Positions 31,802 to 38,917 of a DNA stretch of 38,917 nt are shown piece by piece. The first letter of the stretch is position 1; the number at the start of each line of letters is the position of its first letter. The notes under the pieces were generated by a model that saw only the letters and a list, made by a program, of their open reading frames with translations, was not told where the DNA came from and did no database searches. Made by a program: the position numbers and the translations under genes. Source of the DNA: JAFARZ01 sp035651595 (GTDB lineage Bacteria > Actinomycetota > Actinomycetes > Streptosporangiales > Streptosporangiaceae); the NCBI GenBank assembly GCA_035651595.1, contig DASRFJ010000199.1, positions 1 to 38,917 on the forward strand. Direction: 5' to 3'.

Positions 31802-33634
31802 ATGGAGCCTCGCCGCGAGCACGATCACGAGCGCCAGCACGAGCACGATCACGAGCACAAGCACAAGCGCGAGCGCCAGCACGACAGCCCATCGTCACCC
31901 GGGCCGTCCCGGCGGGCCTTCCTGGCGGGCGCCGGTGTCGCCACCGCCGCCACCGTCGGCGCTGCGGCGGCCACAACCTTGGGCTGGACGCCAGCGTTCC
32001 GAATTTCCCCAGCGGAAGCCGCCACGGCCACGCCGCCGCCGAACTTCCCGGCGGGCATCCCCATCTACCAGCAGGCGTACACGAACTGGTCCAACGCGAT
32101 CGCCATCGACAACGTCTGGACCTGCCAGCCCACGAGCGCCAACGACGTCGTCACGCTCGCCAACTGGGCGCACGCCAGCAACTACCGCCTGCGCGCCAAA
32201 GGCATGAGCCACGGCTGGTCGCCCACCCTGCTTCCCCCAGGAAACGCAGGCGCCGGCTACGTGCTGCTCGACACGACCAAGTACCTCACCCAGACGAACA
32301 TCTCGAACGGAACGCTGACCGCCCAGACCGGCGTCACCATGGACACCCTCACGACCGAGCTGGCCGCCGCCGGGTACGGGTTCGCCGCGATCCCCGCCCC
32401 CGGCGACCTCACGCTCGGCGGCGTGCTGGCGATCAACGCGCACGGCAGCGCGATCCCGGCCAACGGCGAGACCAAACACGCGGGCTGGACCTACGGCTCG
32501 ATGTCCAACCTCATCCTCAGCCTGACCGCCGTCGTGTGGGACCCCGCCAGCAACCAGTACACGCTCAAGACGTTCCAGCGAACGGACCCGGACATCCGGC
32601 CGTTCCTCGCTCACCTGGGCCGGGCGTTCGTCACCGAGGTCACCATGCAGCTGGCCGCCAACTACAACCTGAGGTGCCAGAGCTGGTTCGACGTCCCCGC
32701 GAGCACGCTGTTCGCGCCCCCGGCAAGCGCCGGTTCCAGCTCGTTCGCCAGCTACGTGACCGGCGCCGGCCGTCTCGAGGTCATCTGGTTCCCGTTCACC
32801 GGCAACCCATGGCTGAAGGTCTGGTCTCTCGCGCCCAGCAAACCGCTGTTCTCCAGCAAGGTCACCAGTCCGTACAACTACAGCTTCACGTACGGCATCA
32901 CGAGCTCGGAGCAGTCGTTCTTCAACGAGGTCGTGCAGGGCGACACGTCGGGCACGCCGGCGTTCGAGGAGGCCGCGATCTCCCTGGTCGGCTCCGGCCT
33001 GATCGCCACCGGCACGTGGGACATCTGGGGTCAGTCGCAGAACACGCTGTTGTACGTCAAGCCGGACACCGCCCGGATCGTCGAGGCGGGTTTCGCGATC
33101 CTCACGAGCCGCGCGAACATCCAGCGGGTGGTCAGCGACTTCTACGCCCAGTACGTCAGCGTGCTGAGCAGTTTCCAGGCCAACGGCCAGTTCCCGATGA
33201 ACGGACCGATCGAGATAAGAGTCACCGGCCTGGACCAGCCGTCAGACGTCAACGTCAGCGGAGCCCAGCAGCCGATCCTTTCCTCGGTCCGCCCCCGTCC
33301 GGACAATCCGGCCTGGGATGTCGCGGTATGGCTGGACATGGGCACGCTGCCGGTGACGCCAGGCTACTCCCAGTTCTACGCCCAGATGGAGTCGTGGATC
33401 TGGAGCCACTACACGGGCAGCTACGCGACCGTGCGCCCCGAGTGGTCCAAGGCCTGGGCCTGCACCTCGACCTCGCCGTGGACGAATCCGGGCATCCTGG
33501 CCAGCACCATCCCGGCCGCGGTGAGCGCGGGTCAGGCCAGCAACGACGGCTGGCCGGCCGCGATCTCGATCCTCAACCGGTACGACCCGGGCAAGGTGTT
33601 CAGCAGCCCGTTCCTCGACACCCTGTTCGGCTGA
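31802..33634 (+). CDS. Tat-exported type II cholesterol oxidase (VAO-type flavoprotein)
   Basis: 610 residues. A histidine/acid/arginine-rich leader (residues 7-28, eight His) is followed by the Tat motif SRRAFLAGA (about 36-44) and a hydrophobic stretch to about 65. The FAD_binding_4 domain includes RAKGMSHGWSP; His137 there is the candidate for covalent flavin attachment, and GGVLAINAHGSAIP (His214) is a second conserved spot. The C-terminal half has the cholesterol-binding domain of Brevibacterium-type oxidases (FEEAAISLVG, RPDNPAWDVAVWLDMG, NRYDPGKVFSSPFLDTLFG). It oxidises the 3-OH of cholesterol and isomerises to cholest-4-en-3-one outside the membrane. ATG 31802 has GGGAG six bases upstream. 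Convergent with kstR after two bases. Confidence 0.88.
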   Translation: MEPRREHDHERQHEHDHEHKHKRERQHDSPSSPGPSRRAFLAGAGVATAATVGAAAATTLGWTPAFRISPAEAATATPPPNFPAGIPIYQQAYTNWSNAIAIDNVWTCQPTSANDVVTLANWAHASNYRLRAKGMSHGWSPTLLPPGNAGAGYVLLDTTKYLTQTNISNGTLTAQTGVTMDTLTTELAAAGYGFAAIPAPGDLTLGGVLAINAHGSAIPANGETKHAGWTYGSMSNLILSLTAVVWDPASNQYTLKTFQRTDPDIRPFLAHLGRAFVTEVTMQLAANYNLRCQSWFDVPASTLFAPPASAGSSSFASYVTGAGRLEVIWFPFTGNPWLKVWSLAPSKPLFSSKVTSPYNYSFTYGITSSEQSFFNEVVQGDTSGTPAFEEAAISLVGSGLIATGTWDIWGQSQNTLLYVKPDTARIVEAGFAILTSRANIQRVVSDFYAQYVSVLSSFQANGQFPMNGPIEIRVTGLDQPSDVNVSGAQQPILSSVRPRPDNPAWDVAVWLDMGTLPVTPGYSQFYAQMESWIWSHYTGSYATVRPEWSKAWACTSTSPWTNPGILASTIPAAVSAGQASNDGWPAAISILNRYDPGKVFSSPFLDTLFG

Positions 33635-33636
33635 AG

Positions 33637-34257
33637 CTAATGCGACAGCAGCAGGCGGGCGGCGAGTTCCAGGTGGCTGGACACGTCGTCCGCCGACGCG
33701 CGCCGGGTCACCCAGGCGACCAGATTGGACAGCCACACGTCGCCGATGACCCGGGCGATCGCCGCGTCGTCGGCGGACGGCTCGCTGCCGTCGGCGTTCA
33801 TCGCGAGGCTGAACATCTGCTCCATCAGCCGGGCGACGGCGTTGACCTCGGCCGCGGCGCTCGGGTCCGCGAACATGAACGCCCTGGTCATCGCCTCGGT
33901 GAGCATCGGATCACGCTGCATGGCCCGCGTCGTCCGGCGCAGGATGTACAGCATGCGATCGTAAGAGCTATCGCCGGGTATCGGCGATCGCGACAGCCGC
34001 TCGACGGTACGAGTGAACTCGCGCACCAGCGCGGACACCAGCAAGTGGATCTTGGACGGGAAATACCGGTACAGCGTGCCGAGCGCCACGTCCGCCTTCT
34101 CGGCGACGGCCCGCATCTGTACCGCGTCGTACCCGCCCTTGGACGCGAGCGCCATCGTCGCGTCCAGGATCCGCTTCTGGCGGTCGCGCTGTGCGGCCGA
34201 GCCCGTCTCCCCTTCGGGCAGCGCCTTGTTAGCACGTGTTCTTGTAGGTACAGCCAC
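33637..34257 (-). CDS. kstR: KstR, TetR-type repressor of steroid catabolism
   Basis: 206 residues. The DNA-binding half is almost the same as the mycobacterial protein as I remember it: QRDRQKRILDATMALASKGG, then VQMRAVAEKADVALGTLYRY and FPSKIHLLVSALVREF. The ligand half keeps LLTEAMTRAF-like (MLTEAMTRAFMFADPSAAAE) and VIGDVWLSNLVAWVTRRASA. KstR is released from DNA by CoA thioesters of steroid intermediates. Divergent from a FadE34-like gene, as in M. tuberculosis (Rv3574/Rv3573c). The start is GTG 34257, giving MAVPT against MAV in the mycobacterial protein; there is no clear Shine-Dalgarno. A weak KstR-like site lies within its first codons and a strong one at 34297, so autoregulation is likely. 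Confidence 0.93.
   Translation of the reverse strand: MAVPTRTRANKALPEGETGSAAQRDRQKRILDATMALASKGGYDAVQMRAVAEKADVALGTLYRYFPSKIHLLVSALVREFTRTVERLSRSPIPGDSSYDRMLYILRRTTRAMQRDPMLTEAMTRAFMFADPSAAAEVNAVARLMEQMFSLAMNADGSEPSADDAAIARVIGDVWLSNLVAWVTRRASADDVSSHLELAARLLLSH
34230..34243. promoter_or_regulatory. Weak KstR-like site in the start of kstR
   Basis: TAGCACGTGTTCTT matches the KstR box except for one core base and the last base. It overlaps codons 5-10 of kstR. A role as a second, weaker autoregulatory site is possible. Confidence 0.35.
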
Positions 34258-34296
34258 GCTAACTAGCGTATCAACCGCAAGCTGGCAGCTAAGTAA

Positions 34297-34310
34297 TGCA
34301 ACATGTTCTA
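34297..34310. promoter_or_regulatory. KstR box between kstR and the FadE34-like gene
   Basis: TGCAACATGTTCTA, a full match to TnnAACnnGTTnnA. It is 18 bases before the TTG at 34329 and 39 bases upstream of the kstR GTG, so it may control both genes. Confidence 0.8.
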
Positions 34311-34328
34311 ATTAGGAGGGTGTCAGCC

Positions 34329-36032
34329 TTGAAGCCGGAACTGCGGGCGTTGCAGGCATCTCTCCAAAATTGGGCTGAACGTACGGGCGTAATCCCCACA
34401 GTCCGCTCGATGGAACAGCGGCGGGCGTCTGCGGATCTGAGCGTGCTGAAGATCGTCGGCCCGCACGACGTTCCGGAGCTGGGCACGGAAGGTGTCGCCG
34501 CCGCCGTGGAGCAGCTGGCCGCCAGCCTCGTCCCTGGCCCCGTCATGCCGACCCTGCTTGCCGCGCTCCTCGGCGTGACCGACGCCGAAACCGCCGCCGT
34601 CGGGCTGCACCCTGGCACGCTGACCGCGACCCCGGCCGCCGCGGGCGAGGCCGCGTTGACCGGCGCGGGGATCGACGGCACGCTGCGCGTCTCTGGCGAG
34701 ACCGGGCCCGTGCTCGGCGCAAGCGGCGACACCACGCTCGTCCTCGGCACCGTCGACGGGACCTGGTTCCGCGTCGCCCCGGGAACCCCTGGCGTCACGG
34801 TGACCCCGCTGGACGCGCTGGATTTCTCGCGGGAGCTGGCGAGAGTCCGGCTGGACGACGTGCCGGCCGAGCCGCTGCCCGGCCTGACGACCGAGCGCGT
34901 CCGCGACCTGGCCGCGATCCTGTTCGCTGCGGAGGCGGCCGGCGTCGCCGCGTGGTGCTCGGCCACCGCGACCGCGTACGCGAAGACACGCAGGCAGTTC
35001 GGCCAGCTGATCGGGGAGTTCCAGGCGGTCAAGCACCTGTGTGCCTGGCTGCACTGCCGCGCCGAACGGGCCGGCGCCGTGGCCTGGGACGCTGCGCGGA
35101 GCGCGGACGAGCGCCGGCCGGCCGTGGGCGTCGCCCTCGACGACGCGGTCGAGAACGCCAAGGACTGCATCCAGGTCCTCGGCGGCATCGGCTTCACCTG
35201 GGAACACGACGCGCACCTATATCTAAGACGTGCCGTTACTCTCCGGGCTCTATCACCGCGGGGGGACGACCCCCCACGGCCCCCCGCGACCGGGGGGAAC
35301 CCTCCCCCCGGACCCCCTGGGGCGGCCGAGGCCGCCGGAATAGGAGCCTGGGCGATCCCCGCGATCCGCGCGCACGGCACCCAGGCTCAGCAGGACCGGT
35401 TCACCAGCCCCGACATCGTATGGTGTCAGCTGTTCAGCGAGCCCGAGGCGGGATCGGACTTGGCCGGCCTGCGGACCCGCGCGGTCAAGACCGATGGCGG
35501 CTGGCGGCTCACCGGCCAGAAGGTCTGGACGTCGCTGGCCCGCGACGCCGACTGGGCCATCTGCCTGGCCCGCACCGACCCGGACGTGCCAAAGCACAAG
35601 GGCCTCTCCTACTTCCTCGTCGACATGCACAGCGACGGGATCGACATCCACCCGCTGCGCGAGATCACCGGCCGGGCCGTGTTCAACGAGGTGTTCCTCG
35701 ACGACGTGTTCGTCGCGGACGACTGCCTGGTCGGCCAGCCCGGCGACGGCTGGCGGATCGCGATGACGACGCTGGCCACCGAACGCGAGACCCTCGGCGG
35801 GGGAGACATCCTCGCCGAGCGTGGCGTGCACCCCGCGGTCCGCAAGCTGCTCGGCGTCGAGGACCGCCAGGCCGAGGCCGAGCAGGCGCTGACCGCCCTC
35901 GGCCCGGACGGCGCCGTCGCCAGTCCGGAAAGCTTCGAGTTCCTGCTCACCCGGTGCCTGAGCATCGCCGGCGGCACCACGCAGGTCTTGCTCAATCAGG
36001 TCGCCGAACGCGTGCTGGGCCTGCCTCGATGA
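34329..36032 (+). CDS. FadE34-like acyl-CoA dehydrogenase with internal deletions
   Basis: 567 residues, about 140 short of M. tuberculosis FadE34 (711 as recalled), which has two dehydrogenase halves. Half one (about 1-302) is nearly complete and ends in IQVLGGIGFTWEHDAHLYLRRA. A Pro/Gly-rich linker of about 33 residues then replaces roughly 115 residues, so half two starts at GAWAIPAIRAHGTQAQQDRF and lacks its N-terminal helical domain. It keeps WCQLFSEPEAGSDLAGLRT and the beta domain. A second loss of about 60 residues lies before HPAVRKLLGVEDRQAEAEQA. FadE34 dehydrogenates a five-carbon side-chain steroid CoA ester. TTG 34329 is preferred because AGGAGGG is eight bases away. Activity is doubtful. 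Confidence 0.85.
   Translation: MKPELRALQASLQNWAERTGVIPTVRSMEQRRASADLSVLKIVGPHDVPELGTEGVAAAVEQLAASLVPGPVMPTLLAALLGVTDAETAAVGLHPGTLTATPAAAGEAALTGAGIDGTLRVSGETGPVLGASGDTTLVLGTVDGTWFRVAPGTPGVTVTPLDALDFSRELARVRLDDVPAEPLPGLTTERVRDLAAILFAAEAAGVAAWCSATATAYAKTRRQFGQLIGEFQAVKHLCAWLHCRAERAGAVAWDAARSADERRPAVGVALDDAVENAKDCIQVLGGIGFTWEHDAHLYLRRAVTLRALSPRGDDPPRPPATGGNPPPGPPGAAEAAGIGAWAIPAIRAHGTQAQQDRFTSPDIVWCQLFSEPEAGSDLAGLRTRAVKTDGGWRLTGQKVWTSLARDADWAICLARTDPDVPKHKGLSYFLVDMHSDGIDIHPLREITGRAVFNEVFLDDVFVADDCLVGQPGDGWRIAMTTLATERETLGGGDILAERGVHPAVRKLLGVEDRQAEAEQALTALGPDGAVASPESFEFLLTRCLSIAGGTTQVLLNQVAERVLGLPR
35257..35311. repeat. Twin GC hairpins inside the FadE34-like gene
   Basis: Two adjacent hairpins: CGCGGGGGG/CCCCCCGCG (35257-35265, 35280-35288) and CCGGGGGG/CCCCCCGG (35290-35297, 35304-35311). 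They code for the Pro/Gly linker at the position of the deletion and look like intergenic DNA captured in frame. Confidence 0.75.
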
Positions 36033-37021
36033 GCATGGACTTCGAGCCAACCGAGACGCAACGCACGATCGCCGGACTGGCCACCGAGGTGCTGTCCGCC
36101 GCGGACCCATGGAAAGAACTGGCCCGTTCCGGGCTGCTCGCCCTGGCCGTGCCCGCCGAACTCGGTGGCGAGGGCCACGGCATCATCGAGGTCGCCACCC
36201 TGCTCACCGAGATCGGCCGTCGCGCGGTGCCCATTCCGGCGCTCGGCACGCTGGCCGGCGGGGTGCTGCCGATCGCCCGGTGGGGCACCCCGGCGCTGCG
36301 GCGCGAGCTGTTGCCGGCCGCGGCAGCCGGCGAACTGCTGCTCACCGCCGCCACCCGCGAACCCGGGCGCGCCCGTGGATTCTCGACGGAAGTCGACCAG
36401 GGTCGGGTTAGTGGCGTGAAGGTGGGCGTACCCTATGCCGCCGAGGCAAACCGCGTTCTCGTTTCGGCCGGCAGCGGGGTTGTCCTAGTGGACCCCTGGG
36501 CGCCCGGCGTGACGATCACCAGGACGCCGACGATCGCGGGGGAGTACGGCGGTCCCGAGTACACGGTCCGGCTGGACGGGGCACCCGTCGTCGCGGTGCT
36601 CGACGGCATGACGGGCCGCGACCTGGACCGGCTGGTGACCGCGGGCGCGTGTGCGGTGGCGGACGGGGCACTCGCCGGCGCGCTGGCGCTGACCAGGGAT
36701 TACGTGGCGACCCGCCGCCAGTTCGGCCGCCCGCTGGCGGAGTTCCAGGCGGTGTCCCAGCAGGTCGCCGACGTCTACATCGCGTCCAGGACGCTGCACC
36801 TGATCGCGCTCTCCGCCGCCTGGCGGCTCGGAACCGGACGCGATGCGGACGGGGACCTGGCCGCGGCGACGTGGTGGGTCACGGAGGAAGCAGTGCTGGC
36901 CGTTCTGATATGTCACCACCTGCATGGGGGCGTGGGGGTCGATGTCAGCTACCCGCTGCACCGGTTTTCCTCGCTGATCCGGGACCTGTCGCGGTCGCTG
37001 GGGGGTGCCGGTGTTCATTGA
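36029..37021 (+). CDS. fadE28: FadE28-like acyl-CoA dehydrogenase subunit (ChsE1)
   Basis: 330 residues, about the length of mycobacterial FadE28. MDFEPTETQRTIAGLATEVL, VPAELGGEGHGIIEVATLLT, REPGRARGF, TRDYVATRRQFGRPLAEFQA, VADVYIASRTLHLIALSAAW and CHHLHGGVGVDVSYPLHRF follow the FadE28 order. It forms a heterotetramer with FadE29 (ChsE1-ChsE2), which dehydrogenates the 3-carbon side-chain CoA ester of cholesterol in the cytoplasm. ATG 36029 overlaps the FadE34-like stop (ATGA), and the fadE29 start lies within its 3' end, so the three genes are one operon under the KstR box at 34297. The gene order fadE28-fadE29-chsH2 is that of the mycobacterial igr operon. Confidence 0.92.
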   Translation: MSMDFEPTETQRTIAGLATEVLSAADPWKELARSGLLALAVPAELGGEGHGIIEVATLLTEIGRRAVPIPALGTLAGGVLPIARWGTPALRRELLPAAAAGELLLTAATREPGRARGFSTEVDQGRVSGVKVGVPYAAEANRVLVSAGSGVVLVDPWAPGVTITRTPTIAGEYGGPEYTVRLDGAPVVAVLDGMTGRDLDRLVTAGACAVADGALAGALALTRDYVATRRQFGRPLAEFQAVSQQVADVYIASRTLHLIALSAAWRLGTGRDADGDLAAATWWVTEEAVLAVLICHHLHGGVGVDVSYPLHRFSSLIRDLSRSLGGAGVH

Positions 37022-38156
37022 GCTGACGGCGGCGCAGACCGCGCTGCGGGACGAGCTGCGGGCGTATTTCGCTGGCCTGATGACCGAGCGCGAGCGGGAG
37101 ATAATGCGCAAGGACCGGCACGGCGTTGCCTACCGTGAGGTGGTGCGCCGGATGGGCCGCGACGGCTGGCTCGGTGTCGGCTGGCCGGCCGAGTACGGCG
37201 GCCGCGGGTTCGGGCAGGTCGAGCAGCAGATCTTCGCGGACGAGGCGCTGCGCGCCGACGTGCCGCTGCCTTCGGTGACGCTCCAGACGGTGGGGCCCAC
37301 GCTGTACTCCCACGGCAGCGCGGAGCAGAAGGCCTTCTTCCTGCCGAAGATCCTCGCCGGGGAGGTGCACTTCGCGATCGGCTACACCGAGCCGGACGCG
37401 GGGACGGACCTGGCGGCGCTGCGGACGCGCGCGGTGCTGTCCGGCGATTCGTACGTGGTGAACGGGCAGAAGATCTTCACCACCGGCGCACACGAGGCGG
37501 ACTACGTCTGGCTGGCGTGCCGGACCTCGCCGGACGCGCCGCGGCACAAAGGGATCTCGATCCTGATCGTCTCGACCGATGACCCCGGCTTCTCCTGGAC
37601 ACCGATCATCACCCACGACGGCGCGCACCACGTGAACGCCACCTATTACTCCGACGTGCGGGTGCCGGTCGCGATGCGGGTCGGCGCGGAGAACGAGGGC
37701 TGGCGGCTGATCACCACCCAGCTGAACCACGAGCGAGTGATGCTCGGGCCGTCCGGGCGGCTCGCCGCGATGCACGACCGGGTGCGAGCCTGGGCTGCCG
37801 CGCGGTCCCTGCTCACCGAGCCGGACGTGGCGCGGGCACTGACCCGCGTGTCGGTGACGCAGCGCGTCAACGAGCTGCTGAACTGGCAGGTCGCCTCTTC
37901 TTCTGTGCTCGACGTAGCGGACGCGTCGGCGACCAAGGTGTTCTCCTCGGTACGGCTGATGTCACTGGGGCAGCTGCTGACCGACGTGGTGGGCTTTCAT
38001 GGCGATCCAGCGGATCCAGATACCGCCGCGCTGATGGAATGGCTCGACGTGCAGATGAAGCGGAATACGGTACTGACGTTCGGCGGCGGCGTGAACGAGA
38101 TCCAGCGCGAGCTGATCTGCACGCTCGGCCTCGGGCTGCCGAGGGCACCGCGATGA
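37011..38156 (+). CDS. fadE29: FadE29-like acyl-CoA dehydrogenase subunit (ChsE2)
   Basis: 381 residues. FIELTAAQTALRDELRAYFA, LGVGWPAEYGGRGFGQVEQQ, VTLQTVGPTLYSHGS, HFAIGYTEPDAGTDLAALRT, VNGQKIFTTGAHEADYVWLA and TFGGGVNEIQRELI match the FadE29 pattern as recalled. Partner of FadE28 in side-chain dehydrogenation. GTG 37011 is chosen because it gives the N terminus MFIELT that matches the MFIDLT start of the mycobacterial protein; GTG 37005 is six bases earlier. It overlaps fadE28 by 11 bases and its stop overlaps chsH2 (ATGA). Confidence 0.93.
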   Translation: MFIELTAAQTALRDELRAYFAGLMTEREREIMRKDRHGVAYREVVRRMGRDGWLGVGWPAEYGGRGFGQVEQQIFADEALRADVPLPSVTLQTVGPTLYSHGSAEQKAFFLPKILAGEVHFAIGYTEPDAGTDLAALRTRAVLSGDSYVVNGQKIFTTGAHEADYVWLACRTSPDAPRHKGISILIVSTDDPGFSWTPIITHDGAHHVNATYYSDVRVPVAMRVGAENEGWRLITTQLNHERVMLGPSGRLAAMHDRVRAWAAARSLLTEPDVARALTRVSVTQRVNELLNWQVASSSVLDVADASATKVFSSVRLMSLGQLLTDVVGFHGDPADPDTAALMEWLDVQMKRNTVLTFGGGVNEIQRELICTLGLGLPRAPR

Positions 38157-38917
38157 GTATTGAGTCGGAGGCTAGCCGGATCGCGGCGCTCGGCGACTCG
38201 GCGCCCGTGGTCGCCAGGGACCCGGTGAATCTGCCGATGATCCGCAACTGGGTCGAGGCCATCGGCGGTTCGGTGCCGCCGGACGATGTGCTTTCTAAAT
38301 ACGGCGCGCCGCCGGCCATGATCCAGGTGTGGACGATGGCCGGCTTGCATGGGGTCCGCGACGCCAGTGACCCGCTGAGCCAGATGATGCGCGTGCTCGA
38401 TGAGGCCGGGTACACCTCGGTCGTCGCGACGAACTGCGCACAGGAGTACGCACGCTACCTGAAGATCGGCGAGCAGCTGACGATCCGTGGTCGCCTGCTC
38501 GGCGTGACCGGTCCGAAGAAGACCGGGCTGGGCGAGGGCTGGTTCGTCACCACGCGCAACACCTGGTACTCCGGCGACGAGCCGGTCGCCACGATGGACT
38601 GGCGCATCCTGAAGTTCCGCCCGCTTCAGACGCCCCCGGCCGACGTTCCCGCCGCGGAGCCGCCGGTCGTCATGCGGCCCCAGGTGTCGCGGGACACGGC
38701 CTTCTTCTGGGCAGGGACACGGGCCGGGGAGCTGCGCGTCCAACGCTGCGCCGCATGCGGCGCGCTCCGGCATCCGCCCGGTCCGATGTGCCCCTCGTGC
38801 GGGTCGGCCTCGGCCGGCGACTACGCTGTGGCCGCCGGGACCGGCGAGGTGTACAGCTACGTCGTGCACCACCATCCGCCGGTGCCGGGCAAGGACCTGC
38901 CGATCGTCATCGCGCTC
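38153..38917 (+). CDS. chsH2: ChsH2-like MaoC/OB-fold hydratase subunit (cut by window edge)
   Basis: 255 residues visible with no stop. Residues 1 to about 155 are a MaoC-like hot-dog domain (NWVEAIGGS, GAPPAMIQVWTM, TSVVATNCAQEYARYLKIGE, TMDWRILKF). From about 185 a DUF35-type part follows, with a zinc ribbon C199-C202 and C213-C216 (CAACG and CPSCG) and the beginning of an OB fold (GEVYSYVVHHHP). ChsH2 pairs with ChsH1 to hydrate the unsaturated C3 side-chain CoA ester; its DUF35 part binds the aldolase Ltp2. chsH1 and ltp2 are expected beyond the window edge. ATG 38153 overlaps the fadE29 stop. Confidence 0.93.
   Translation, partial: MSIESEASRIAALGDSAPVVARDPVNLPMIRNWVEAIGGSVPPDDVLSKYGAPPAMIQVWTMAGLHGVRDASDPLSQMMRVLDEAGYTSVVATNCAQEYARYLKIGEQLTIRGRLLGVTGPKKTGLGEGWFVTTRNTWYSGDEPVATMDWRILKFRPLQTPPADVPAAEPPVVMRPQVSRDTAFFWAGTRAGELRVQRCAACGALRHPPGPMCPSCGSASAGDYAVAAGTGEVYSYVVHHHPPVPGKDLPIVIAL

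Noticed and set aside
32536..34266. A 576-codon open frame on the plus strand
   Set aside because: Runs out of frame through cholesterol oxidase and antisense through kstR; no family pattern.
1..38917. tRNA, rRNA or insertion sequence
   Set aside because: I saw no cloverleaf-like segment with conserved tRNA arms, no rRNA sequence and no transposase gene. A tRNA scan was not possible here.

Overview
The window is very GC-rich, gene-dense DNA from an actinomycete (Actinomycetota). GTG and TTG starts are common, and many neighbouring genes overlap by four bases (ATGA or GTGA). It carries a KstR-type steroid regulator with its target genes and also an AftD-type arabinan synthesis locus. That combination points to Mycobacteriales, Pseudonocardiales or a related order. 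The species cannot be named from this sequence. All comparisons with named M. tuberculosis proteins are from memory, not from a search.

Left part, 1-11.3 kb. A DHA2-type drug exporter (cut by the window edge) lies downstream of a TetR repressor gene; each has a related operator-like palindrome in front of it. Next come a GMC oxidoreductase, a truncated zinc alcohol dehydrogenase, a ClgR-like HTH regulator facing a two-gene clpP operon whose second subunit has lost its catalytic serine, and a four-gene leftward operon (SnoaL-like protein, DUF1214 protein, SDR, sulfotransferase). An LLM-class flavin oxidoreductase ends this part. The GMC gene, the SnoaL operon and the LLM gene each have a KstR-like operator in front of them.

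Middle part, 11.3-31.3 kb, is a cell-envelope block: an SGNH hydrolase with an Fn3-like domain, two multi-pass proteins that may be GT-C glycosyltransferases, a Trm112-like protein, a DMT transporter, a 1,856-residue AftD-like arabinofuranosyltransferase fused to a condensation/acyltransferase domain, two methyltransferases, a GT4 and a GT2 glycosyltransferase, two DUF4185-like beta-propeller proteins, a DUF2613 small membrane protein and a DUF3068/PorA-like protein. Five copies of a 15-bp motif (GYTACYNNNCAGTAR) lie in four promoter regions of this block and probably mark a shared regulator.

Right part, 31.3-38.9 kb, is steroid catabolism: a Tat-exported type II cholesterol oxidase with a histidine-rich N terminus, KstR, a FadE34-like gene with large internal losses, then fadE28 (chsE1), fadE29 (chsE2) and chsH2 in the order of the mycobacterial igr operon. 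The last gene runs off the window. Cholesterol oxidase would start ring attack outside the cytoplasmic membrane, FadE34 and ChsE1-ChsE2 would dehydrogenate side-chain CoA esters, and ChsH2 would take part in hydration of the C3 side chain.

A family of long palindromes (arms TGCGGACACTTACCC) occurs intact at 4.77 and 31.47 kb and as a collapsed copy at 10.19 kb. The last two bracket the envelope block, which therefore sits between two sets of KstR-type genes.
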